Shown here: positions 36,396-50,200 of the stretch, piece by piece
How the letters are laid out: each line of letters opens with the position of its first letter
How positions within the stretch are numbered: the first letter of the stretch is position 1
Assembly (NCBI RefSeq): GCF_037042795.1
Contig: NC_089671.1
Span: 4,744,501-4,808,500, forward strand
Source: Molothrus aeneus
Taxonomy: Eukaryota; Chordata; Aves; Passeriformes; Icteridae
Direction of reading: 5' to 3'
DNA length: 64,000 bases
The notes under the pieces: model-generated
What the model was told of the DNA's origin: nothing
Databases searched by the model: none
What the model saw: the letters and a program-made list of their open reading frames with translations, nothing else
Translations under genes and position numbers: made by a program

Positions 36396-39184
36396 ATGTG
36401 CTTCTTAAAGGTCACAATACTGGAGAGTGTAAATAATTAGGTCTGCAGGTCAACAAAACCTGCCAGCTTGAATTAGGTGTTGGGCCACTTGAGTTGAAGC
36501 CAAACATTGACTATTCATTGGAAAATGCTCTTCAAAGTTACTGAGACATCAATGCAGGTAAATATTTTCTCTGCAAAGTCCTATCTGATGGTCACTCTTT
36601 ACACTTTCCCAAGGAACAAGTGTTAAATTCTTTTGTGAAGATCCTTCTTCGTTTACCAGGTTTTAGATTGGATTTACAGCAGCGAAAGCCAGGAGGAGGA
36701 GAGATGGAAAGTTCTTTTTGGAGCTCTGCAAAAAGTGTACCTACAATTCAGTGCAGACAGCATGATTTTAACCAGGAAAAACCCCATTCTATGATCAATC
36801 AAGATTTGTTTTGATTTGATTTTGATTTTTAAAAAATTTAATCAGATTTTTGCATAATATATTCAGCTGGCATTTTATTTGCCTAGTAGAACATTCTTCA
36901 TAAGCAATTTCCATAATAACAGCCTTGCAAAACATGGTGTGAATAAATTAAAAACAATGTGCAATAAAGTTTCATCATAAAGAGATAGGTTATTTCAAGC
37001 AGTATATGAAAATAATTTATATAAGGTCCTAGAAACAAAAATCCTGCTTGGTATCCTGGGTTTAAAAGGCTAAATTTTTGAAAGGGGAAAGAAAATGTGA
37101 GTGCAATGTACACATACTTATTTATTTATAAAACAAATATGTTTATAAGTGGCAGTTTTGGTAGCCACTCTGCTCCTAGATATCTACTTGGCCTAACATT
37201 AACTGTTTATGGTAAGGAAGACATTGCTGGATTTTCCACCTCTAAGTAGCCACTAGCCTATGAAATGGCCTAAAATCTGTTCTGAAAATAATGCAGGAAG
37301 CAGATCCCAGAGTGTAGCAGGGGTCCAATGGAGTTCTGCAATCCAAGAGCCTCTGCTCAGTTTTAGGAGTGTAGGTGCAGTCCATCCATCAAATTCCATT
37401 ATCACCCTGCAAAAGCTGATTCCATGTGCAACCTCCAGCTCTATCAGCATTGATTCTGGTGTCCAGGGAATACCTGTCAATTATTCCAATGTTATTGGGT
37501 CAACTGCTGTTTTCTAAAAACTTCTCAGCAACCATCCTTGGTCTCACCTCACAGTATTAACCAGCATTACTTTAAATCTTCACTGACTCTCATTAGTCTT
37601 ACATTAGACTTTTCATTGGACTCTTCTGGACTGCCAGAACTCTCTCTGGGAGAAAAATTAAAACCACAAATAGCATTATCAGATGAGTTGTGTGAGGCTT
37701 GGCTAATTCTGGTCAAGCAGCACACATATTATTTACACACTGCAGTTAATTACTCTTCATATAACTGTAGCATCATTTCATTCTGTCCAGAGCCCTTTTT
37801 GCCTCCAGATGGTAATTCATATCAATTACAACATTAGAAAATGTTTGAAGAAATGATGTAGCAGACTCAGAATTATAATGGGTTTTTTTTAGAAAACAAA
37901 TAACCTCTTATGACAGTTTGTAAATATTTATTGGCCTCTGTTTGCCTTCTTGTCCTAAAAGAAGTGTCCAAGCTTCATACCCACAGCAGTGAGAGATATA
38001 TTTTTAAGTATAAAACTTGAAAATTATTATTCTAATGTCTTCTGTTGTTCTAAGTTTCAAGCGGGCTGGGAATACTGTTAATAGAAAATATGTAGTGAAG
38101 AGAGGGTCTATTCTATAAAAATGTAAAGAGAATATGGTAAAGACTGTCAGAGTTAAAATGTATTTGAAAGAAATGTTTAAAGCATTGGGACTAAACTGTT
38201 GCTACTGAAAATTTACATTTAACTCACAGTGCTACTTGGGATTATATCAGATGAGTGATGTGACCACTGTCTAAAAATAGGAAGGGAAAGCCTGGAACAG
38301 CTGTCACAGGGAATTCTGCTTTCTAGAAGTGCTCTGTTGTGACAGTCATTGTAAAGATAAGATTCCTTTCCAGAGGAATAAAAGGGATTTCTGTGAGACA
38401 GCAAGTGTCAAAGCACAAGTTATACTCAAGACTATGTTCTCAAAAATCCTGCTGAGTAAAGCTCAGACCTGCACCTTTCAGAGCTGGTATAATTTCATGT
38501 CTTCGGTATCAACAGGATTTGTGAAGACGCCCAAGTGTGAGCTCAGAATTGTATTAAAGCTGCGAAAATCAATGTGCATTTCAGGATTGGGAAGGATTCT
38601 GTGAGAAACCCACTGGGCACTACAAGCTTTTGGAGATGGAGCTATTCCTGTAGTTCAGGTCATGTTGCCATAAATGCCTAGTACTTGCCTGAGTTGTTCT
38701 GAACACACAAAAAATATGGGATTCTCAAGGAACAGCAAGTAAGGACTAATAAGGGAATCTTGTTTATTAACTGCCTTTCTCAGTTATGCTTTAATAGAGA
38801 CAGATAAGTGATATGCTGATTTCTGATTTGTAATGACTTGAACTCAAGGCTTTGTAATTCTTATCTCCCCTGTCTTATGGATTCTGCTGCTTTTAGACCT
38901 TCACAGGCAAGAAATTACTTCAGCATGTGCTTGACTTCAGAAAGATGACTCTTCTCCTAAAGGCACTAAATATTTATATCCTTGACATTATTCAGGTCCT
39001 GAAGTTTCAGCCTCTCTGTGAGGGACAGGGATTTTGGTCTCCTCTGTGCCTCCATGGGAGCCAAGCACAAAGCTCCCAGACAGTTCTCCTGTAGTTACCA
39101 GTGCCAGCACCACAGATGGCACCAGCAGAAACTACAGGACCATGCCAGCCACTGATACTCCAGAGGGAAATTCTTCCTTGGTGG

Positions 39185-39211
39185 CACGTGATGAAAGAGC
39201 CAGGCCACGTG
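39185..39211. promoter_or_regulatory. Pair of perfect CACGTG E-boxes
   Basis: CACGTG at 39185-39190 and 39206-39211 start 21 bases apart, two helical turns, placing them on the same DNA face. Such sites suit USF, MYC/MAX or CLOCK/BMAL1. Another single CACGTG lies at 3493-3498. Confidence 0.35.
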
Positions 39212-40539
39212 CCCCAACTATCACACAACTGGCCAGCCCCACTCTCCAGGGTAAAAGTGGTCCAGAGATGCTCTGGCAGAGCCATGCAGGGAAGTTTGCA
39301 CAATGCCTACCCCACCACATCTGGCTCGAGCCACTATTATTTATCATTCACTTTCATGAGCAGTAAATTAATCCACAAAATTTAATTAGAAAGAAATCTG
39401 TAAATGCATTTTTAAAATATGGCATAAAATAGAAATGCCCATTAAAGGAGTGACATGGACACTCACTTGGTGCTTTACTGGGGAGCCATGGAGGAGGGTT
39501 TCTTTGTTGTTGTTTTTGTTCTGTAGTAAGTTTTAAGATACAATAAAAAAATAAGCATCAAGAAGCATTGTTTTGAAGGGGTGCATTATATGCCCTCTGA
39601 AAGATATCTCTGTCAGCTCAGTACTCAAAATTGCATATGCTATTAGCAGATAAAACAGTAGCACAGCATAACCTTGTATCACTGGAGACCTCCCATACAT
39701 TTGCCTAGAAGGGAATACTCTGTGTTGACTAAGCCTTTTTCCTTCTGTGCTAAACAATAATTACATTTCTAGAAGAATTCAGCCCCAAATATTAAGCATT
39801 CCTGCCCATCATTCCAAAAGCAGAGGGAGCAGTTGCTAATATATGAATACTGATGCACTCAGCAGAGGTGAGCTCTGCAAGAGTCACTCTGCATTGATGC
39901 CAACCCTCTGCAAATCCCTGCTGGCAGAAAGGGAATAATTTGGGATTGTGTCACAGGGGTGTAAGGGAGTGCTGCTGTGACAAGGATGAAGCACATTAAG
40001 AGACCTTTTTGGCCAACTTGCCACCCACCCCCAAATCACTGAACTTTGTATTGCTTGTTTGTACTGCTCAAGACGTTTGCAAAATAAACTTTTTCATAGA
40101 TGATTTATATGCAGAGAAGCTAAAAACAAACTGACCTTTCTCACCCATCAAATAGTCCAAGCTTGTTCTTGTATCCGATTGCCTACTTAAACCATCTGAG
40201 ATTGCTCTTTGTAATGCACAGATCTGCTTTTGTGTGTGCCCCCTTGCAGGAGTTCTGGGAGGGAAAGCAGTGAGGGGGTTTTGCAAGATGTTAGTCCATT
40301 TAGCAGATGGAACCGCTGAGAAAAATCACCTATTTTTTCTGGAAAAACAATGTTACATAAGCACTTCTGTAACTTTTTCTGTTTCATAAGTAACCTGGCA
40401 AGTTGAGTAATTCACATTCTGGGTATCATTCTAAAGAAATATTTCTAATAATCCTCTCTGTGTACAAAGCTGTATTGCCTCATCCTGGTTTGGCATTTAA
40501 TCTACAACTTACTATTTTCAGAAAGGCTATTTCCCAATT

Positions 40540-40615
40540 CAAATAAAAACAACAATCTCACACTTATATTGGGCCTTTCTTCCTAGAAGATTCCAAAGAG
40601 CTCTGCAGAATTAAA
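40540..40615. mobile_element. Possible ancient SINE tail fragment
   Basis: CACTTATATTGGGCCTTTCTTCCTAGAAGATTCCAAAGAGCTCTGCAGAATTA resembles the ATTTATATAGC.CCTTTCATC..AAGATCCCAAAGCGCTTTACAA tail of old amniote SINEs. Alignment needed. Confidence 0.3.
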
Positions 40616-41353
40616 ACAAAACAGACATGTTGGACACAGGGTGGCTTCATTCATCATGGAAATGTGGCCAGCCCTGGGGTGAAGTGTGTTCAGCAGCAGC
40701 AGCAGCCCAGAGCAACACCACAGAGCAGCTTCCAGTAGAGAGCATGCAGAGCCTGATTCTCTTCCTATCTTACTGCAGTTACTGGGAATTCTGTGTGGTT
40801 ATTTCTGATTTACACATGATGTTAAGCATTCTAGGCTGTAGCTCAAGAGAGAACAGAAGGAAAACTCAGCCGCCTGCCCCCTTTGCCATCCTGAGAGCCA
40901 GGGATGTGACTGTGTTAAAAACTGTAAGAGGTGGAAGAGGGGGAGAGCAGCAGTGACTCAACAGGCTCCTAAGAAAAAAAAGGATGGAACATAGATATCA
41001 GTGCCACGAAAGTCCCATACAAAATAAAAATTCACCCAGCCTGCAACTCTTTTTCAAACATTGAAGGTCAGAACTGGGAAAGGTCTACTGACCTCAGAGC
41101 CAATACAACAACTGCACAGCCCCATCTTCAGCTGGATCAGAAAGCTCTGGGATAGTCCTTGAAAGCTCCTTGTCATGGGAGCAGCGTGGGAGTGTTTGGG
41201 AGGCAACCACCCCTGATGGTCACCACAGGTTTAGTGCAGCCTGCTGAGATTTGCCCTGAGCACCTGCAGAGCCAGCTGGAGTATCAGGGATCCCAGCTCT
41301 GGAACAGCCCTTTGTAATCTGGAACTGAAGGTCCATTTTCTTCCCTGCCCTGT

Positions 41354-41371
41354 ACACACACACACACACAC
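41354..41371 (+). repeat. (AC)9 microsatellite
   Basis: Eighteen bases of AC repeat. Confidence 0.9.
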
Positions 41372-41489
41372 TTTTACCAACTTGATATGAAATATTTTGT
41401 CAAGTTTTTTTTTCCAGGCTGTTTTTCTGCTGCCTCTAAGTGTCACAGCATAACTCAGGCAGGCTGTACCAGGATCCAGAGCTGGCCAT

Positions 41490-41720
41490 ATTATAATCTC
41501 ATTTAAAGATACGAAGCAATAATTAGTGAACTCTGAATAACCATTCTGTATTATGATGTTTAATACTTGTCTTGGCTAATGCAAATACAGGGGAAAGGGT
41601 ATAATCTTATTTATATGTATCGATGTACTGAATATATGTCTTTACAAAACCCGCAGTACTTTTGCCTGCACAATTTAATCTGTGGCACCAAAACTGCACA
41701 TTAACTGCTTATAACAACCT
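41490..41720. promoter_or_regulatory. Candidate conserved element (octamer and homeodomain motifs)
   Basis: Contains TAATTA (41520-41525) and a perfect octamer ATGCAAAT (41579-41586, the POU/OCT site) in unique AT-rich sequence. The TATCGATGTAC and CCCGCAGTAC stretches keep CpGs. Suggestive of a developmental enhancer, not proof. Confidence 0.3.
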
Positions 41721-41732
41721 GTGCCTTGATTT

Positions 41733-41759
41733 AAAAAAAAAAAAAAAGAAAGGAAGGGA
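41733..41759 (+). repeat. A15 plus GAAA/GGAA purine tract
   Basis: Fifteen A followed by GAAAGGAAGGGAA. Confidence 0.85.
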
Positions 41760-44700
41760 AGCAAAGCACCAAACTTGTTAACCCTCTTACCAGCCTAATA
41801 CTTAATTGAAAATCCCCTTGGTTGTAATGGATTTTTCTCTTTATACGTACTTTATACAGCACTGTATTAAAGTGGCTTTTTATAAACACAACACATGAGG
41901 TTAATAGCTGTAGCCTGGGTTAGGGGGTTTTTGTACCCTAAATCTCTACCAAGACTGTTATATAAATGCTACTATTCTAAAAATAACCCCCCAAATAATC
42001 AGGGAAATGTTACATTATCACTCCCCATATCAGGCTACTAATGTTGGCAAACCAGGGCAGGCTATTCATGGGTGAAATAATCCTGTTTTATAAAAAGAAC
42101 CCATCCTTACCTGCTCAGAACTACCTACCTGAGTATAGGAAATCTTTGAAGGGCATCTTTAAATACATGCTGGTTGCATCAACAGGTCTTTAAGGTGATA
42201 TATTTGCAAAAATTCACTGACTAAATGGAATAGCTGCTTTTTTACAGTAATGTATGCACTATACAAAGGAATGTCTGCACTCCAACAAAGGAAGCAAAGA
42301 GAGATCAGTAATTTTTTTTCAGATTTTTAGGCCAGAAGATTATTAAAAATCTCATCTATTTTAAACCACAGTCCAGCTGACTGAAAAGACATTAGCAGTG
42401 TTTGTAGAAGCCTCAAGGATATTTTACTGCTTCTGATGTAGAAGTCCTGGTATATCCTCCCAGGGAAGCTGGCTACCCCACCTCCTCCCCCCCATCCCCA
42501 TTTTATGGAAATTTGCTTGGGCTCTGTTTTGTCAGGTACTCAGAGTAATTGTGATGAGAAAAAAAGGTGTAATTTAGAGCTATAAAAATCAAACATCATA
42601 AATTAGTACACCTTGATCTGCATTTCATCATTTAAACAGAGTGTGTTTGCTCCAGGCTTTGACCTTCAGGAAGTGCAAAGGAACAGCCAGAGGCTCCTTT
42701 TCTCTTTTCCTGTGTGATCACTGTTGATCCAGAGGATCCCTCCCATGGTGGAGTGATGTGCTCTGGGCCAGGATGCTTTGCTGTCCTCTGACAGCAGGGT
42801 CTGTGCCACTCTTGTTTTCACTGTGAAAATGTTGCACTGCACTGCATCCTACAGGGCAAAGGCAAGGGTTTCTCTGCTCTTGGTACAGCTTTTCTGAGGT
42901 GTCTCCCCAGACCAGGATTTACCCAGAAAATTTCCAGCTCACTGTGCTGGTGGTTTTGGGTCACACATTAGATTTTACTGGCTTGCAGCAAAGTTCTGGG
43001 TGGATACACAGGAACACGTACTGTAACATGTACCCCAAACTTTTGGGCATAAATTCTGTCCTAGTTGCTTTTTAAAAAATGAAAGATATGATTTCAATCC
43101 TTACATATGATGTAGTCTTTAGCACTTCTAGACTGGCACCTCACTCAGAGCCCTTGTAAATAAAGACTTGCAGTACACAAGTTTGTCTGACTTTTGGAGA
43201 CACTGAAGAGTTCTGCTTTGTGTTGTTGATATCTGTCACAAGCTGTTTCATAATCTCTCTTCAGAATGGTGAAGTGGATATTTCCATTCCAGAGTGGGAT
43301 GTGGCTCAATGGGAAGAGCTTCTGGCCTTTCCTTGCTCTGTGACCTCTGACTAACAACAGGCTTTGGTGTCTTATTGATTCTTCTGCAAATGTCTAGAAT
43401 TATGTCTGCTTTATAATAGTAACATGATCAGGAGCTTGAAAAGTACTTCAAAACCTCCATACATGTTCAACCAAAGATTTTCAGAGCTTTTCCCTACTAT
43501 GTGACTTTGCAACTTTACCACTCAACATGCCACAAGTATTGAGAACACTGCATTCCATAGAGATAATTTAATTGTATAAGTTGGTGATCAATAGGCTCTA
43601 TGTTCAGTCCCACCAAAGACTCAAAGTCCCATTTCACTGGGCACTTTATGAAAACACAGAACCAGGCCTGACCATTTCAATGAAAGAAGAGTTGCCCAAG
43701 GAAGCTTGTGGCAGAGATGAAAATTTAACTGGGCTGTCCCCAAAGCCCAGATCCTTTTTCTGATGGAAAAGTGTGTCCCTTCTCATCAGTGCTGAGTCTG
43801 ATACCACAGGCCCATCTGCACTGGGATCTGAGTGCAAGCTCCTAACTGCTCTGGGAACTGACAGACCACAGCAGATAATTTTCTCTTTTTATGGGAAATA
43901 AGAAATATTTTCAGTGCTTGTGGATCTTTCCACAGGCTGAGATAGTCTATCTAAGCAGCTTTTATTCTAGCAGAAAATACTCTAGGCATTTTCTTAATAA
44001 TTTTAGCATTGCTCACTCGTTTTTCTTTTTTCTCTCTTCAGTTCCTCTCTGTCATGAGAATAAAAAAGAAAAATTCCATTTCAAATGGAACATTTTCCTT
44101 AATCCTATAAAGAAAGAGTATAATTGATTCAACTATAAAATTTATAGGCATGGAATCAATGCTTATTATAGTCAAAACATGCCAGGTCACTTCTTTGTGG
44201 CTGGTTTAAAGCTGTTCCGTTAAGTGTACTGTTAAATGAAAGTGCTTTAGTCTAAACATGAAAAGGTTAGATTGTGTTACATCTGCACAGCTCTGTGTGC
44301 CTGTTAGGATCTGGTTTCAGGGTTTCATGCAGAAGACCTTCCATTGTTTCCTTTGTACCTTCTCTCTGGGGTAAAACTAATTTTTGACAGTCACAGTAGT
44401 AGCTGCTATAATGTAGATATTAATTTAATCTGGAGCTGCATCAGTCCTTAAATAGTTCAGACTTTACCTTTATGTTTTTGGGGTCTGGAAAACACTGAGA
44501 AATTGAGTATGAATGGGGCTTAATCACGGCATTGATGGAAATCTTTTCAGTCTCTTAATTTTTCTGTTCTCAGACGTCTACCTTCAGGGCTAATTGAAAA
44601 GATTCAAGTGCTATGCAGGCACAGTCACTCCTACAGCTCTACTCTTCTGGCTATTAAACATTTCTACACACTTTGCAATTAAGCTACTAAACTTTTCAGC

Positions 44701-45289
44701 AGATGTTTTTTCTAAGCAGCAAAGTGTTTCTAGCTTTTCTGTTGGCACAGAGCAATGCCATCACAGAGATCTAATGGTGGAACATTTAGGGAGGGTATTT
44801 ATTAGGGCTGGAGCCAGTCAAACTGACTGGAGAACCTCAGATTGAGCAGATTTCCCATTTTCTTACTATTTGTGATTCCATCTTCGTGGTGTGCCTGGTG
44901 TTGGTGCAGTACTTGTGAGACACGACAGTGTCGCGATTGTGACTGCTTGGGGCGGCTGTGTCCTGGTGCAACAGCATCTTTAAATTTCAGTGCCTGGGCC
45001 AAAGTTTGCCTTTGGCTGAACAGGTGTAATTCCTGTTGAACCAAGCGGGAATTCCACAGTTTTAAATAAAAACAGCTCTTGGCCCATTATCCACTTACAT
45101 GCACTGTGCCCAGGGGCCAAGATACACAGCATTGACAAGTGATTGGGGGTTCCTCAAGAGCTTGAAGCTTTACTACACAGGGCTCAAACAAAGCCGTATT
45201 TCAGACAGCAGGGAGCACATGCCAGTTTCATTTGTCTGAATTTCGTCACTCAGAATAAAGGCCTTTAAAATCACCAGTTACTTTCCAAA

Positions 45290-45620
45290 AAACCACCCCC
45301 ACCCCTCCCAGCCCCCCAGTTATAAATCCTGGCAGTGTAAAAGCCTAAATAAATACATACGTCAGCTGCCAGGATCCTGCATGACACTTTTCAAGGCGTA
45401 TATTGCCCCAGACTAGCCTGTAAATAATTTTTATTTTTATTCATGACTTTAAAACCACATCACTAGTGGGCTGGACTTATGGTTCTTCATTTGCATAGTA
45501 TATGTTTTGACCTAAACTGAGTTAAATGCAGAGGGAGAACAAATGAAGGTCAAATTTCATTAACAAAATAAAGCAGCTCGTGAAATTGACGTCTAGTGAT
45601 GGAAAAATATGCAACTGAAC
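45290..45620. promoter_or_regulatory. Candidate conserved element (octamer, two CRE half-type sites)
   Basis: A CACCC-rich run near 45290-45320, TATAAAT-like text at about 45320, TACGTCAGCTG (45358-45368, CRE-like plus E-box), a perfect octamer ATTTGCAT (45489-45496) and TGACGTC (45587-45593) occur in about 300 bases of non-repetitive DNA. The density of full motifs is above the surrounding desert. Confidence 0.35.
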
Positions 45621-45996
45621 TGAGTCTTTCACTGGTTATTTAACCAAAACAAGGTCTCTGTAATGACAAACATTCCCATCTTCAACTGCATCACAGACAC
45701 TAACAGAAAAACTTGGCATTCTCTCATTGTATGGGAATATGAGGCAGAACTGGTGAGGGCTTTTTCCTGCCATCCCCTTGCCAACTGTACATTCCATCTG
45801 ACTGAGGATTACTGATAATTTTTGGCACCTTTGTGGCTACAGAGGACTCTTCTGTACAGTATTTATTTATCCAGGACTTCTAGAATTTATTTTTAACAGG
45901 ACTTTTAAAAATGCTGTAAACACAAAATATGTATTAATTGTATTAACAAAAGGATTTCTACATCAAAAGTTTACTTTTTCCTCCCAAGCACACTTA

Positions 45997-46055
45997 GGGG
46001 CCAAGCTCTTCAGTTGGTGTAAGTTGGTAGAGCTGCTCTCACTTTGGTGGACACC
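45997..46055 (+). mobile_element. Fragment of the ancient GGTGTAAA repeat
   Basis: GGGGCCAAGCTCTTCAGTTGGTGTAAGTTGGTAGAGCTGCTCTCACTTTGG follows the family pattern (GGCC...TCAGCTGGTGTAAAT..AGCTCCATTGACTT) with many substitutions. It sits 215 bases from a reversed MIR. Confidence 0.45.
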
Positions 46056-46269
46056 TTCCAAATTTAAAATGGTTGAGGATCTTTCCTAGTTAAGCAAAAT
46101 GCTTATAAAAATTTGAACAAAAGGGAGTATTTAGACATATATTCTTTCCTTAGCAGTACTACTAGGAGCCTTTAACAGTCATGTGTCTGCAGCTACAAAT
46201 GGGACCTGATCTGCCAAGAGACACGGACCCTGTCAGAGAGCACCAACTGAAGAGAGAAAAGAGGTCAAG

Positions 46270-46375
46270 AATATTATTCCCATTTTACAGAAGAAAAACT
46301 GAGGCAGAAAAGCATTAAGTGACTATTTTGTACCAAACTAGACATAACTGACTCCAGCAGAGCCCTGAGTCACCT
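46270..46375 (-). mobile_element. Degraded MIR-type SINE, reverse orientation
   Basis: ATTATTCCCATTTTACAGAAGAAAAACTGAGGCAGAAAAGCATTAAGTGAC is the reverse complement of the MIR segment for ...GTCACTTAACCTCTCTGTGCCTCAGTTTCC.... The remainder is eroded. Confidence 0.65.
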
Positions 46376-47248
46376 CTGTCAGGGCATGTGGACATACCCA
46401 AAGAGATAGTCAGAAAGCTCTGACAAAGCTGAGAACTGGCTTTCTGTGTCCCCATCCAGAGCATAGCTTGCTATTCCCTAAATGTCCTGGAAAATCTCAG
46501 AACTAGATTAGAAACTATTACTTTCACCACAAAAAATCCAATGACAACTTTTTGGTTTTCAGTGACAGAAAGCTGAAATGTTTAAGTTTTGAACAAAGTT
46601 CTTCCCCTCCGCTTTTGGGTACTGAAATCCAAAGAATTTTTACAAGCAAACCTGACTTTTTTCCTGGTTTTAACAGAAGGTTTTCTACCGAATCAAAGCC
46701 TCTCAATTTTTTCAGAACCTGAACATTTTAAGATGCATTAGCAAAAGGAAAAAATCCAATTTTTCGACAAGACCGACTTTCCACTAAAAGAATCACAGCA
46801 CAAGGGGCAATTTTCTACATTTTCTTCCTCTTCTTCTTCCTTATCTTTCAGGGACTTGTGAGCTGATTTTGCTGTTATTATAATGCCTGTGTGAAAATTC
46901 TGATGGTGCTTTAGAGCAAATAAGGCAGTAAATAGGCTGAGAACTGTGCTCTGAAGGCTCCAGTGGAACCCAGGACACAAATTGCTAACTTAGGAATCTA
47001 ACTCATGTACCTGGCACAACTAAAGCTGGGCAGTGGAGCTGGCTTTGGATTAAACCTCCTGTGCTTGGTTTTCTGGCTAAGTCAGCATTGCCCTGCCTTG
47101 AATTAAGAGTACCTGCACAGAGCCTGGCCAAAGCCAGGCACAGTAACTCACTGAGCTCCAGCTCATGCCTCAGGGCTGAGCAGCACTGAGGATGGCACAC
47201 AAGAAGCTGGGGAGCTGTGAAGCAGGGACAGCATTATTTGACAAAAAT

Positions 47249-47290
47249 AAAAAAAAAAAAAAGAAAGAAAGAACAAAAAAGGAAAGAGAA
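47249..47290 (+). repeat. A14 plus GAAA repeat tract
   Basis: A-run continuing into GAAAGAAAGAAC and further A-rich purine sequence. Confidence 0.85.
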
Positions 47291-50200
47291 AATTTCTGCT
47301 CTAAAACATTTAATTATTTTTAAATGTAAAATTAAATATCCATAAAGTAGTGCAAAGAAGTTAAACATTTACTTCAAGGGAATATTTTCATTTTAAAATG
47401 ATCCCTTTTTCTAATAAACTAGTAATTTATATAATCCATATAAAACCACTAACACTCTTTCTTCTATTTTTAAGTAACACTGGAGAGCTTTCCCAAGGCT
47501 TATTTTATTTTTCTGAGAAGGATTAAAAATTGTGATGGTCCAGATCCTTCCATACTTTTATCTGCTGACAAGCACCACACTCCTGCCATAACCCCAGTGA
47601 GCAGCAGCTGGGGATGTGTTGTGTGGAATTTTCAGCACTCCACTGGCTGCAGTGGAGCAGTGCCAGGCTGACAGATTCACTGCTCTGAATGCAACACCAT
47701 CTGATTTGGAGCTGGTTGAACAAGTCATAAATCAAGCAATCTTTATGTTTCTAGACAAACATTTCAAGGAAAACAAGGATAAAGGGTCTCTATATGGAGC
47801 TATTTGTTCTATCCAGCCTCTTATCCAGCTTAATATTTTTGTTGCTTCACAACGAGCATATTGTGACTTGCCTGGGCTGCACAGGAGGATGCTTTATCCT
47901 TTCAAAGTAACTCCAGGCTGCATTCCTGTTTTTCACCCAGAAGAGGACCATGGGAAGAAACTATAGCTGAGCCACCATCCTTCCTTGGGCTTGCTGTGCT
48001 GGGGATGCTGCTCCAACCCAGACCTAAAACATGCAGAAAGAATATTTTACTCTTAAGTAAGTCACGGTGCTTTAATTTTGGATCCAGTTTCAGGCTAGAC
48101 ATGGCACAGTACCTCAGATGGCACTGCAGACACAGCCTGAGGGGACACACTCCTCTCACCACTCAAAGGAGCATGGGGTGAAGTCTACTCAAAGAAAATC
48201 CTGCCTGCTCTCCCATACCTCCCCTCTACCCCCTATTTCTTTCTCAAATAATTCCAATATTTTAGCCCTTCCAGACAAAAACTGGAGCCTTAAATTAAAA
48301 TGTCATCTGTTAGTAAAGAAACTAAGCTATGTTTTTCATTCCTGAGAAAGGACTCACTTATGCTTATAACTATAAGTTGCTAGTGATTAAGCAACTGGTA
48401 TATTTTCACACTCATTAAAAGAAACATGGTGTGTTCGCCTTTCTAAGAAAAGGCATCTTGTTTGTAATACTGTAATACATTGGGAACACCTTCTAATTGG
48501 CTTCTAGTGCCCCTTGCCAAAATTCAGACACAAGTTTGTTTATTTACACAAGGAAAAAAATAAAACATTGTATAATTAGTCGAGTAATGGACTCCTAAAT
48601 TCAGAAACTCAGAGGTATGCAAAACTGACAAACTTTTTAAGATTCCATTTTGGTTTATGAAATATCTCAATAGGTAGCTCAGACTGCATCATGGCTATTG
48701 TAGCAATGTGCTGCTCAATGTGGTGTTTGTGTCGAGATGGAAAACTTTGACATGTTTGATTTTTATGCAAGTCAATTAACCTGTTTTTTAAAACTGTAAG
48801 GGCATGCTTTGCAAATAAGATTACTTACTATAAATTATGAGAACATAGGGCTCCATTCAGACAAAAATGTTACACACCCCTTACACATGCATAAGTCTGC
48901 AGAATATAGTTCTGCACCCTGACAACTTATTCAGCTAGGGGTAGGAGCTTATTTTGGTCTATTCCACGGGGGCTTTCCTAAAAAGATATGAACAAAAGGG
49001 GATAGAGACTTAATTAGAATGTCTCTCTACACCCCACCTTCCTTTGCACCACCCAGGCAATTCCAACAGGCCAAAACCTCTCCTTATGTGGTGAGGGAAA
49101 ATTCCTTTTCTCAGTTAAGTCAGCCCAGAGCAGAATTAGCAATGGTATGTCCCCCTAACCACAGTACAGGACAGACATTTGGCCATTCCCACCTGTGAGT
49201 TCTGCTCTCACACTCAGGCACGCTCTATTGAGAACTGGCCTGTCCATCTGTTCACACAACCTTCCTTGTGCTTGGCCCCAGCTCAGCTGGGACCCTCACT
49301 CCAGGGCTTCAGGGTGAAGCTGGCCTGGAAGAAATGACACTGAACACCAGAACTGACACACCACCAGCACAAATGAAGATGCCAGGGGCATTTCAGACAG
49401 CACAAATAATTTTCCTTTCATGCAACAGACATTTGGTCAAGACTTCTTGCTTCCAAAAGGCAGATCTTTCTATGGGTGCATGAGAAATGCAGGATGTCTG
49501 CTTGGCACTCAAAATCCAACCTAAAGAGCTGCAGAGATGTACTTGGGGCTTGGATGCAATGGCAGTGCCAATACACACACAAAGGAAATCCAGAGACAAG
49601 TATGAGTCAGAGAAAGAAAAACTGTGGAATTTAGTCCAGGTCCTTTCCACTTATACACATGCAGAGAAACTTTACCTAAGCAAACCATCCCATTGATTAC
49701 ATATGTGAGCAAGAATTGCTCACATGAAGAGAGGTCACTGGATCTAGTCCCTGCTTTATGCATGCTGTGATATAAAGCCAATTCTTTCTATGTCCAAGAC
49801 TTGTTAGGTTAAAGCACAAGAGACCACAACAGAGCATTTTGTCTTCCTTGCCAGCTTCAGTCTAGGTAATGAAGTCATTCTTATTTGAGCAGGACATTAG
49901 ATTAATTGTTGGTTCTGATTTGAAGTCTGCAGCAGAGATAGTCTGTATTGCAGATTACTCATTGCTTGAGATGTCTTTTACTCAGACAAAAAGGTTAAAA
50001 TGAGAAGAGATGACTGAGAAGATTAAGGGAAAAACTGCTTTTCTGGTTCCCTGGCCATATCCTGGACAACCTCTTCTACAGACTATTTGCTACCAGAACT
50101 AACTTTCAGCTTGGAGCAGCAAACTCATACTCATGGAAATAGTTACAGACATGCAGAGAAACATCTGTGCACTGACACATTCAGAAAAGGCATTTCAGGC

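Larger units (their letters stand above)
36396..45289. other. Non-coding desert, no gene recognised
   Basis: AT-rich unique sequence containing the E-box pair (39185-39211), the octamer element (41490-41720) and short simple repeats. No gene evidence. Confidence 0.55.
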
